A model generated the notes under the pieces. The model did no database searches. It saw only the letters and a program-made list of their open reading frames with translations, and was not told where the DNA came from. From positions 1 to 31,516 of the forward strand of contig JBEVNX010000066.1 in assembly GCA_040507895.1 (NCBI GenBank): DNA of 31,516 bases, written 5' to 3'. Positions 1 to 7,780 of the stretch are shown here, in pieces. This DNA comes from JBEVNX01 sp040507895. Lineage in GTDB: Bacteria; Desulfobacterota; Binatia; JACPRU01. How positions within the stretch are numbered: the first letter of the stretch is position 1; each line of letters begins with the position of its first letter. A program made the translations under genes and the position numbers.

Positions 1-633
<633 letters not shown>

Positions 634-667
634 GATCTGCCGAGGGTAGGATTCCGCCGGCAAGGAG

Positions 668-3103
668 TCAATTCGCCGCGACTGCGAAGAGGCGGTGCGT
701 GCCGGGGACGCCCTTCAGGCGATGGGAGCCGCGCTCGACGAGGTGGACGCCCGAGCCGGCAACGAGGTCTCGGACCGTCGCCGAGGCCAGCACTTCGCCG
801 GCGCCGGCAGCCGCGGCGACGCGCGCGGCAAGGTGAACCGAGATCCCGGTGACGCCGTCGCCCATCAGCTCGCATTCCCCCGTGTGCACGCCAGCCCGCG
901 CGCGGAGGCCTAGAGAGGCCATCGAGCCATGGATCGCAGAGGCGGCACGCAGCGCCGCGGCGGGCGCTGCGAAGACGGCGAGGACGCCGTCTCCGGCCGT
1001 GTCCACGACTCGCCCTGCGAATTTTCCGACCTGCGCGCGCACGCTTCCATGGAAGCCGTCCAGCGCAGCCCGCCATCGATCATCTCCGAGGGCGATGGCG
1101 CGCTCGGTAGAGGCGACGATGTCGACGAACAAGAGCGTCATGAGCGCGCGTTCAGGGCACAACCGGTAGCCGACTCCGCTCACCGTTTCGATGCGGGATG
1201 CTCGCGAACCGAGCTTCTTGCGAAGCGAGCGGATGATGACGTCGACGACGTTGCTGGCGCCATCGCCCCGGTGCCCCCAGACTTCCTTACGAAGCGTGTC
1301 CCGCGGTACCGCCTGTCCCTGCTTCTGCATGAGAAACTGAAGGACTTTGAATTCGAGCTGGGTGAGCGCGGCGAGGCCGCCGTCCGTCTTGACGCGCCGT
1401 CCCGAGATGTCGAGCAGGTCGTCCCCGTCGACGCCGAGCTCGTCGGCCGCCAGCTTGGAGAGCCAGCCATCGACCGAATGTGGTCCGAAGTCGAGGAGCG
1501 CGGAGTGGTAGCACAGGCCGCTCAGCGTCACGCTCTCCCGAGAAAGCCCGCCGAAGCCGAGCTTCTCGAGAGCGCTCTGCCACGCGCTTTCGTCGCAGAA
1601 GGTCGTGTACACGCGCCGGAGCCGCGGGCGTAGCTCCATGTAGGTGCGTTTGATGTCGAGGAAGCAGGCCGCCTGAACTACGGACGGCCGCTCGCCTTCT
1701 TCGTCGGCGAGCCAGCGCCGCAGGAAGAGCGCGATCTCGTCTCGCTCGAGTGGAGCCGAGCGCTCGTGAGCGAGCCATTCCCTCACAAGGGGGTCGTCGA
1801 ACGCCGGGCTCCAGCGGTCGACGGCGCTCTTCTCGAACATGCAGTAAAAGCCGCACAGCTTGCCCGCGTGATCGCGAGCCACGTGGAAGGACGCGGGGAG
1901 CGCGTTCCACCAACTCTTCAGGGCGTCGGCGGCTTCGCGGCTCTCGTGGCGATCGACGATTTCAAGAATCGCCGGCCCGTCTCCCCGGCGTGCGGGCTCG
2001 ACGATCAGCCGATGCGTCTCGCTCGGAAAGAACGCCTCCCGCACGACGGGGTTTTCGATCAGGTAGAGAAGATCCGCCGTGTAGCGCCAGAGCTCGGTCA
2101 ACCCGGCCGAGCGGACCTCGGCTCGGAGTTGCCGCCAGGCGGCGCGCCGATGGGCCTGGTGAGTGGCTGGGTCGGCCGAGCGCAGTGCGGCGGCGACGGC
2201 CGAGCGGACCGCGTCGTGGACGAACAATCCGTCTCGGTCGCGCTCGACGAACGGCAGCGAAGACAGCTTCTCGAACGAGTCTCCAGCTCCGCCAGAAGGC
2301 AACATCACCTGCAGCAGTGAGCGTGTCGTCCGCCGCACCACCGAGGCGGCATTGAGCGCTTCGCGGGTTCGCAGGTCCTCGATGTCGCCGAGATAACGGT
2401 TGACGAGCTCCTCGATCACTCCCTGTGCGGCCAGCGTGTCCAGGTCGGGCCCGCCACCCCGCTCGAACGTCCGCGCGGCGAGCTTCAAAGCGAGCGGATG
2501 TCCTCGTGCGAAGCGGTTGATGCGTTGCGCCGTCGCAGCAGGAACGCCGATACGGCGGAGAAGCTCGCTCGCCTCGCGCTCGTCGAGTGGCCGTAGGGTG
2601 ATGCTGCAGAAGAGGCCCGCCCACTCGGGGGCCGTGCTCCAGGCCGCCGCCGGCGGCTGGCGACCGGCCAGCACCAGTCGCGCATTAGCGGGTAGGGTAG
2701 GTACGAACGTCTGTCGAATCCAGGCATCCGCGAGGCGGAACACCTCGTAGTTGTCGAATACCAGTACGACCCGCCTGCCGAGCGCGCCGACCCGATCGGT
2801 CAGAGCGTTGAGTGTCCTCGCCCTAGTCCCCAGCACCGACGCGACCGCGTGAACGACGCCACGCTCGGTCGGTTCGACGCCGCGACAATCGAGCCGGATC
2901 AAGGCGGTGGCGCGGGAGCGCTCCGCTCGGCGAGCGAAGGCGTCGAGCAACGCCGACTTGCCGACGCCGCCGATCCCGTGGATGTGAACGACCAGGGCGC
3001 CGGCCTTGGCGAACAGGGTATCGAGGAGCGACAGCTCAGCGCTACGGCCAACGAACGACTCGGCCGCGCGGGAACTGAGGAGCTTACTCAGCCGCGACGC
3101 CAT
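668..3103 (-). CDS. STAND-type ATPase / OmpR-type winged helix / class III nucleotide cyclase fusion regulator
   Basis: A roughly 811-residue multidomain signalling protein with no signal peptide or membrane segment. Visible in order: an AAA/NB-ARC-like NTPase with Walker A GIGGVGKS near residues 43-50 and a Walker-B-like strand VVLVFDNYE near 112-120; a helical middle; a weak N-acetyltransferase-like stretch around 340-550; an OmpR/PhoB-type DNA-binding winged helix at about 576-654 (LTQLEFKVLQFLM, VDVIIRSLRKKL, VSGVGYRL); and a C-terminal class III cyclase domain from about 655. The cyclase keeps both metal aspartates (LFVDIVAST and TAGDGVLAVF) and the HTGE motif, but the usual substrate-selecting lysine is Asp (VDTAGDG) and the transition-state Asn position reads His (VHLAARV). 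Product specificity, and even activity, are therefore uncertain. A GTG at 3112 is an alternative start; I prefer the ATG at 3103 because GGAG precedes it, though closely. It probably controls the adjoining mutase or carboxylase genes (inference). Confidence 0.85.
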   Translation of the reverse strand: MASRLSKLLSSRAAESFVGRSAELSLLDTLFAKAGALVVHIHGIGGVGKSALLDAFARRAERSRATALIRLDCRGVEPTERGVVHAVASVLGTRARTLNALTDRVGALGRRVVLVFDNYEVFRLADAWIRQTFVPTLPANARLVLAGRQPPAAAWSTAPEWAGLFCSITLRPLDEREASELLRRIGVPAATAQRINRFARGHPLALKLAARTFERGGGPDLDTLAAQGVIEELVNRYLGDIEDLRTREALNAASVVRRTTRSLLQVMLPSGGAGDSFEKLSSLPFVERDRDGLFVHDAVRSAVAAALRSADPATHQAHRRAAWRQLRAEVRSAGLTELWRYTADLLYLIENPVVREAFFPSETHRLIVEPARRGDGPAILEIVDRHESREAADALKSWWNALPASFHVARDHAGKLCGFYCMFEKSAVDRWSPAFDDPLVREWLAHERSAPLERDEIALFLRRWLADEEGERPSVVQAACFLDIKRTYMELRPRLRRVYTTFCDESAWQSALEKLGFGGLSRESVTLSGLCYHSALLDFGPHSVDGWLSKLAADELGVDGDDLLDISGRRVKTDGGLAALTQLEFKVLQFLMQKQGQAVPRDTLRKEVWGHRGDGASNVVDVIIRSLRKKLGSRASRIETVSGVGYRLCPERALMTLLFVDIVASTERAIALGDDRWRAALDGFHGSVRAQVGKFAGRVVDTAGDGVLAVFAAPAAALRAASAIHGSMASLGLRARAGVHTGECELMGDGVTGISVHLAARVAAAAGAGEVLASATVRDLVAGSGVHLVERGSHRLKGVPGTHRLFAVAAN

Positions 3104-3128
3104 GTGCTCCACCGTCTATCACGTGCAA

Positions 3129-3174
3129 CGGGCCGAGCGGTACCGCAAGTCGCGGACGAGCGCCGCTCGGCCCG
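3129..3174. repeat. 12-bp perfect inverted repeat between the tautomerase and regulator genes
   Basis: The arms CGGGCCGAGCGG (3129-3140) and CCGCTCGGCCCG (3163-3174) are exact reverse complements around a 22-base loop, filling most of the 75-base gap upstream of the cyclase-type regulator. No T-tract follows on either strand, so it is not a textbook intrinsic terminator. It could be a transcript-end hairpin for the tautomerase gene or an operator for the regulator. Confidence 0.6.
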
Positions 3175-3187
3175 AGGATTCCTTGCG

Positions 3188-3412
3188 TTACGCGGCACGG
3201 CCCGCGGCGAGCGCCTTGACATCGCGGGCCGCGAGCGGCTTACCGCCGATCGCCCAATCGCCGCCGCGGACTTCCTCGATGACGACCCACGTCACCGGCC
3301 GCAGGTTCTCTCCTTCGATTGCCACCATCGCGTCGGTCAGCTTTTCCACCATCGCTCGCTTTTGGTGTTCGTCGAAGACGCCTTCGATCACTTTGACGTT
3401 CACTAGAGGCAT
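3188..3412 (-). CDS. 4-oxalocrotonate tautomerase family protein
   Basis: A small 74-residue tautomerase. The protein begins Met-Pro, and Met removal exposes the catalytic N-terminal Pro1 of the 4-OT superfamily. The family pattern follows: a beta-strand PLVNVKVIEGVF, a helix DEHQKRAMVEKLTDAMVAIEG, and a C-terminal TWVVIEEVRGGDWAIGGKPL segment. The start at 3412 is preceded by AAAGGAG at good spacing. The reading frame stays open far upstream, but that extension lies antisense to agmatine deiminase and lacks homology, so I reject it. Length is slightly above the 62-residue classical enzyme and typical of longer subfamily members. It may isomerise an enol or keto acid; the substrate cannot be told from sequence. 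The 131-base gap from agmatine deiminase leaves room for its own promoter. Confidence 0.88.
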   Translation of the reverse strand: MPLVNVKVIEGVFDEHQKRAMVEKLTDAMVAIEGENLRPVTWVVIEEVRGGDWAIGGKPLAARDVKALAAGRAA

Positions 3413-3520
3413 TGCACTCTCCTTTACAGCGCGTCTGCGCCACTCTCTCGACTCGGCCCCACGCCGAGCGTCGAGCCCAGACACTAACCGAACGAAGAGA
3501 GAGCTCGAGGGGCCGCCGAT

Positions 3521-3540
3521 GAGATTCTTATGAGAATTTC
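3521..3540. repeat. AT-rich imperfect inverted repeat downstream of agmatine deiminase
   Basis: GAGATTCT-TATG-AGAATTTC forms 8-base arms with one G-T pair, in an otherwise GC-rich gap just past the agmatine deiminase stop codon. On the minus strand it could fold as a hairpin, but no T-run follows. It is either a weak transcript-end structure or a protein-binding palindrome ahead of the tautomerase gene. Confidence 0.35.
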
Positions 3541-3543
3541 CGC

Positions 3544-4581
3544 TCAGCCGATCGGCTGCTGCTGGGTCACGCAGTGGATCGCGCCGAGTCCCAAGACGAG
3601 CTCGGTCGACGGGATGCGCACGATTCGTCGCCCGGGAAAGAGGCGTGCAAGCGTATCGCACGCGTCGTCGTCGCGCCGGTGGCCGAAGACCGGGACCAGC
3701 ACCGCGCCGTTGCCGATGTAGAAGTTCGCGTAGCTCGCCGGCAGCCGATGGCCTTCGTGGTAGATCGCCGGCGGCATCGGCAGCGGCACGACTTCGAGGG
3801 GCCGGCCCGCCTCGTCCTTCATGCTCCGCAACCGCGCCAGGTTGTCGCGTAGCGCGCGGTGGTTCTCGTCCGCCGGGTCTTCTTCGACGGCGGTGACCAC
3901 CGTGCTCGGGCCGACGAAGCGCGTCAGATCGTCGACATGCCCGTCGGTGTCGTCGCCGACGATGCCGTCTCCGAGCCAAAGGACGTGCGATGCGCCGAGG
4001 TAGTCCAGCAGCTTGGCCTCGATCTGCCGCCGCGTCAGACCGGGATTGCGGTTCGGGTTCAGCAGGCACGACTCGGTGGTTAGCAGCGTGCCGCGGCCGT
4101 TGACGTCGATCGAACCGCCCTCGAGCACGATTCCCGGACGGAAGATCGGCTTCCGCAGCGTCTCGTTCACTCGCGTCGGCACCGCGTCGTCGAGATCATA
4201 GGGTGGATACTTCCCGCCCCAGGCATTGTACCCCCAGTCGGTGATCCCCGCGCCGCGCTCGGCATGGACGACGAAGATCGGGCCGTGATCGCGCATCCAG
4301 GCGTCGTTGGTCGGGATCCGCAAAAAGCGCGCGTTCGGGCTCTCGCAGCCTCGGGCGCGCAGCGCCGCTCGCGCCGATCGCTCGAGCTCTTCGCTGCCGG
4401 CGAGGATGCGCACCTCCTCGTGATCGTGAAGCGCCGCGACGATGTCGGCGAAGATCCCGGGTACGCGATCCAGCTTGCCGGGCCAGGTCTCCGCGTTGTG
4501 CGGCCACGACAGCCAAGTGGCCTCGTGCGGCTCCCACTCGGCGGGCATGCGATAGCCGAGGGAGCGGGGCGTCTCGTTCAT
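3544..4581 (-). CDS. aguA: Agmatine deiminase (agmatine iminohydrolase)
   Basis: Hydrolyses agmatine to N-carbamoylputrescine and ammonia in the cytoplasm, the first step of putrescine formation by the AguA/AguB route. The 345-residue length fits the peptidylarginine-deiminase-like (PAD_porph) family. Expected active-site residues are visible: Asp98 in WMRDHGP, Glu154 in LEGGSID, His215 and Asp217 in DTDGHVDD, and nucleophile Cys337 in GAIHCVTQQQ. The N-terminal signature RMPAEWEPHEATWLSWPHN is typical. Its ATG overlaps the TGA of the upstream amidase gene (ATGA), indicating translational coupling and a shared pathway. No arginine decarboxylase is in the window, so agmatine must come from elsewhere or be imported. 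The repeat at 3521-3540 follows the stop. Confidence 0.96.
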   Translation of the reverse strand: MNETPRSLGYRMPAEWEPHEATWLSWPHNAETWPGKLDRVPGIFADIVAALHDHEEVRILAGSEELERSARAALRARGCESPNARFLRIPTNDAWMRDHGPIFVVHAERGAGITDWGYNAWGGKYPPYDLDDAVPTRVNETLRKPIFRPGIVLEGGSIDVNGRGTLLTTESCLLNPNRNPGLTRRQIEAKLLDYLGASHVLWLGDGIVGDDTDGHVDDLTRFVGPSTVVTAVEEDPADENHRALRDNLARLRSMKDEAGRPLEVVPLPMPPAIYHEGHRLPASYANFYIGNGAVLVPVFGHRRDDDACDTLARLFPGRRIVRIPSTELVLGLGAIHCVTQQQPIG

Positions 4582-5465
4582 TCGTCGAGCAACCGGCGGG
4601 TGATCGGGGCGTAAGAGTCGATGCGCCGATCACGCAAGAATGGCCAGAGCGTCCGCACCTCGTCGATGCGGCCCAAGTCGCACGGAACGAGCAGCGTCTG
4701 TTCCGCGTCAGTCGAAGCTCGGGCGAGCACCCGGCCGAACGGATCCGCCACGAACGAGTTGCCCCAGAACGTCAGGTTGCCTTCCTTGCCGACGCGATTC
4801 ACCGCCGCCACGAATACGCCGTTGGCGATGGCATGCGCGCGCTGCGCCGTTTCCCATGCGTCACGCTGCGATTCGTTGACGGCGGCTTGCTCGCCGTCGA
4901 GCCAGCCGATCGCCGTCGGATAGACGAGGATCTCGGCGCCGGCGAGCGCCGTGAGCCGCGCGCCCTCGGGGAACCACTGGTCCCAGCACACCAGCGTACC
5001 GATCTTGCCGTGGCGCGTGGCGAAGCTCTGGAAGCCTAGGTCGCCCGGCGTGAAGTAGAACTTTTCATAGTAGAGCGGATCGTCGGGAATGTGCATCTTG
5101 CGGTACTTGCCGGCGATCCGGCCGTCGGCGTCGAGCACGACCGCGGTGTTGTGGTACAGCCCGTGGGTGCGCTTCTCGAAGAGGGAGGCGACGATCACCA
5201 CCTTCCGCTCTCGGGCGACCTTGGCGAGAACGCGCGTCGTCGGCCCGGGGATCGGCTCGGCGAGCCGAAAGCGCGCCACGTCTTCGGTCTGGCAGAAGTA
5301 GCGCGAGCGGAAGAGCTCCTGCAAGCAGACGACGTCCGCGCCATCGCGAGCCGCGCGCCGCACGCGCTCGACGGCCTTGTCTAGGTTGTCAGCGGGCCGG
5401 TCTCCGCAGCGCATTTGCACCAGGCCGAGGGTCACAGCGCGGGAATTCGACGATTTGCGCGGCAT
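4578..5465 (-). CDS. aguB: N-carbamoylputrescine amidase (nitrilase superfamily)
   Basis: Hydrolyses N-carbamoylputrescine to putrescine, carbon dioxide and ammonia, completing the agmatine route with the coupled deiminase downstream. The 295-residue protein carries the Glu-Lys-Cys nitrilase triad: Glu50 in VVCLQELF, Lys123 in YRKMHIPD and Cys160 in TLVCWDQWFPE. The motif MHIPDDPLYYEKFYFTPGD is characteristic of carbamoylputrescine amidases. I chose the ATG at 5465, five bases after the transhydrogenase stop; an in-frame extension to 5537 would run into that gene and has no family counterpart. Its position directly behind the transhydrogenase gene and before aguA points to one polycistronic message. 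Substrate assignment rests on partnership with aguA as well as on motifs. Confidence 0.94.
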   Translation of the reverse strand: MPRKSSNSRAVTLGLVQMRCGDRPADNLDKAVERVRRAARDGADVVCLQELFRSRYFCQTEDVARFRLAEPIPGPTTRVLAKVARERKVVIVASLFEKRTHGLYHNTAVVLDADGRIAGKYRKMHIPDDPLYYEKFYFTPGDLGFQSFATRHGKIGTLVCWDQWFPEGARLTALAGAEILVYPTAIGWLDGEQAAVNESQRDAWETAQRAHAIANGVFVAAVNRVGKEGNLTFWGNSFVADPFGRVLARASTDAEQTLLVPCDLGRIDEVRTLWPFLRDRRIDSYAPITRRLLDE

Positions 5466-5470
5466 GCCCG

Positions 5471-7261
5471 TCAGGATTTGAACGCGAGGAAGAGCTTCGT
5501 CATGCTGTCCTTGGCGTCGCCGAACAGCATCATGCACTTCTCGTTGTAGTAGAGCTCGTTGTCCACGCCTGCAAAGCCGGGTCGCATGCTGCGCTTGAGC
5601 ACGATGATCGACTTGGCGCGGTCGACCTCGAGAATCGGCATGCCGTAGAGCGGGCTGGATTTGTTGCTACGGGCCGCCGGGTTGGTGACGTCGTTGGCGC
5701 CGACGACGATCGCCAAGTCGGCCTCGGCGAAATAGGGGTTGATCTGCTCCATCTCCCAGAGTTGGTCGTAGGGTACGTCGGCCTCGGCGAGCAGCACGTT
5801 CATGTGTCCCGGCATGCGGCCGGCCACCGGATGAATCGCGTACTTGACGTCGATGCCGCGCTTGCCGAGCATCCGCGCGAGCTCGGCCACGCCGTGCTGC
5901 GCCTGCGCCACCGCCATGCCGTAGCCGGGGACGATGATCACCGAGCGCGCGCCGTCGAGCAGGCTCGGCACCTCTTCGGCGTCGATCGAGCGCACGGTGC
6001 CTTTGGCTTCCGCGGCCGGCCCCCCGACGTCCTCGGCGACCTTGCCGAAAGCGCCGAACAGCACGTTCATCGCCGAGCGGTTCATCGCGCGGCACATCAG
6101 CAGCGCGAGCAGGAAGCCCGAGGTGCCGTCGAGCGAGCCGGTGATGATCTGGATCTTGTTCATCAGCACGAAGCCCATCGAGGCGTCGGCGAGGCCCGCG
6201 TAGGAGTTGAGGAGCGCGATCACCACCGGCATGTCGGCGGCGCCGATCGGAATCACCAGCAGGAGCCCGAACAGCAGCGCGAGCGCGACCATTACGAAGA
6301 AGAGCGGCGTGAGCGAAGGCGCCACGATCAGCGTGATCCAGCTCGTGATCATGACCGCGAACAGCGTGAGGTTCGATATGTTCTGGCCCCGATAGGTCAT
6401 CGGCGCCCCCGGCAGCAGCTCCTGCAGCTTGGCCGCCGCCATCAAGCTCCCGGTGAAGGTGAGCCCGCCGATCATCACCTGGAGGCCGATGGCGGTGATC
6501 TTGACGGTGTCGACGTCGGCGCCGTGGCGCATGAACTCCGACACGCCGATGAGCGTTGCGGCGAGCGCCCCGAGCGAGTGGGAGAGCGCGGTGCGCTGCG
6601 GCACCGCGGTCATCGGGATCTGCAGGCCCATCGCGCCGCCCACCACCGAGCCGACGGCCATGCCGATGACGAGCCAGTGATAGCTCTTGATCTCGGGGTG
6701 GAACAACGTACCGGCGATCGCCAAGACCATGCCGAATTCCGCGAGGAACATGCCGCGGCGCGCGTAGCGCGGCGAGGAGAGCCCCTTGAGGCCGAGAATG
6801 AAGAGGAACGCCGAGAAGATGTAGAAATAGCGAAGCGCGTGCGCGGCGAGCTCTTCCCGCGCTTTGGCTTCGCCGCTCGACAAGCTGAAGGCATAGAGGA
6901 GGGCGATGACGGCGACGACCAGCGCGCCGAACACCAGCAGCAGCACGCGCTCCCGGCGCCTCTCGATCTCGCCCTCTTCGCCCGCCTTCTTGAACATCTT
7001 GAGCATGCGGTCGGTGATCAGGAAGCCGCCGACTACGTTCGTCGAAGAACAGGCCACCGCGATGGTGCCGAGGATCGTGCTGAGCGGCCCGTAGTCCGCG
7101 CCGGCGACCACCAGCGAGCCGATCAGCGAGATGCCGGAGATCGCGTTCGTGGCCGACATCAACGGCGTGTGCAGCAGCGGCGGCACGCGCGTGATGACGT
7201 GATAGCCGAGGAATCCGGCCAGTATGAAGATGTAGAGACCGACTTCCAGCTCGGTCGTCAT
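5471..7261 (-). CDS. pntB: Proton-translocating NAD(P) transhydrogenase, fused PntA2-PntB polypeptide
   Basis: Membrane-bound transhydrogenase component coupling hydride transfer between NAD(H) and NADP(H) to proton movement. The 596-residue chain starts with the short membrane subunit normally encoded by pntA2/pntAB (HTPLMSATNAISGISLIGSLVVAG and STNVVGGFLITDRMLKMFKK, residues 1 to about 95). It then runs straight into the PntB membrane domain (FSAFLFILGLKGLSSPRYARRG, AEFGMVLAIAGTLFH) and ends in the NADP-binding domain III (IIVPGYGMAVAQAQ, VAGRMPGHMNVLLAEADVPY, VVGANDVTNPAARSNKSSP, DNELYYNEKCMMLFGDAK). The soluble NAD-binding subunit (PntA1 or domain I) is absent here and from the rest of the window, so it must be encoded elsewhere if the enzyme works. 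The ATG at 7261 has TAGGAG upstream and sits 8 bases after the biotin carrier stop. Confidence 0.92.
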   Translation of the reverse strand: MTTELEVGLYIFILAGFLGYHVITRVPPLLHTPLMSATNAISGISLIGSLVVAGADYGPLSTILGTIAVACSSTNVVGGFLITDRMLKMFKKAGEEGEIERRRERVLLLVFGALVVAVIALLYAFSLSSGEAKAREELAAHALRYFYIFSAFLFILGLKGLSSPRYARRGMFLAEFGMVLAIAGTLFHPEIKSYHWLVIGMAVGSVVGGAMGLQIPMTAVPQRTALSHSLGALAATLIGVSEFMRHGADVDTVKITAIGLQVMIGGLTFTGSLMAAAKLQELLPGAPMTYRGQNISNLTLFAVMITSWITLIVAPSLTPLFFVMVALALLFGLLLVIPIGAADMPVVIALLNSYAGLADASMGFVLMNKIQIITGSLDGTSGFLLALLMCRAMNRSAMNVLFGAFGKVAEDVGGPAAEAKGTVRSIDAEEVPSLLDGARSVIIVPGYGMAVAQAQHGVAELARMLGKRGIDVKYAIHPVAGRMPGHMNVLLAEADVPYDQLWEMEQINPYFAEADLAIVVGANDVTNPAARSNKSSPLYGMPILEVDRAKSIIVLKRSMRPGFAGVDNELYYNEKCMMLFGDAKDSMTKLFLAFKS

Positions 7262-7269
7262 GGGGTCTC

Positions 7270-7776
7270 CTACTCGAGGACGACGAGAATTTCGCCCGAC
7301 TCGACCGCCTGACCCGGCTTCACGTGGATCTCCTTCACTTCGCCGGGCCCCTGGCTCTTGATCTCGTTCTCCATCTTCATCGCTTCGATGATCAAGAGGC
7401 CGTGTTTGGCCTCGACCCGCTCCCCGACCGCGACGAGCACGTTGATGACCTTGCCCGGCATCGACGCCTTCACCTCGCGTCGGCCCGTCATCTCGCGGCT
7501 GCCGCGCGCGGCGGCGCGCCGGGCGCGATCCTCGCTGAGCAGCCGGAAGCGGAAGCGTCGGTTCTCGAGCAGCACGTCGAAGTCATCGGCTATGCGCGCC
7601 AGGCTGACCTCGTGGTTCTCGCCGTCGATGAGCATCGACAGGCCGCCGGGGACCCGCCGCGCATCGACGAGCAGCTCGTCATCCCCTTGGCGAACGCGGT
7701 AGAGCGACCCGCCCGCCGATTCGACTTCGATCGACGCCTCGCGATCGTCGAGGTTGGCGATGAACGTGCGGCGCAT
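7270..7776 (-). CDS. Biotin carboxyl carrier protein of acyl-CoA carboxylase (stand-alone)
   Basis: Carries the carboxybiotin arm between the biotin carboxylase encoded just upstream and the carboxyltransferase two genes upstream. The 168-residue protein has an N-terminal beta-rich region (1 to about 80, like the barrel that tethers carrier to enzyme in propionyl-CoA carboxylases), a basic linker, and a C-terminal biotinyl domain with Lys134 in EAMKMENE as the biotin attachment site. Paired KASMPGKV and VKPGQAVESGEIL strands complete the fold. The start at 7776 leaves a 4-base gap to the biotin carboxylase stop; a longer frame to 7887 overlaps that gene and has no recognisable sequence. In many bacteria this region is the C-terminus of a roughly 660-residue alpha chain; here it is split off. 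Confidence 0.93.
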   Translation of the reverse strand: MRRTFIANLDDREASIEVESAGGSLYRVRQGDDELLVDARRVPGGLSMLIDGENHEVSLARIADDFDVLLENRRFRFRLLSEDRARRAAARGSREMTGRREVKASMPGKVINVLVAVGERVEAKHGLLIIEAMKMENEIKSQGPGEVKEIHVKPGQAVESGEILVVLE

Positions 7777-7780
7777 CGGG

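Noticed and set aside
3188..4069. Long N-terminal extension of the tautomerase frame
   Set aside because: The family requires Met-Pro at the N-terminus; the extension overlaps agmatine deiminase and has no homology, while a strong ribosome-binding site marks 3412.
5762..7312. 516-codon open frame on the plus strand
   Set aside because: Antisense to the transhydrogenase gene; Arg/His/Glu-rich composition is a GC-skew artefact and no family is recognisable.
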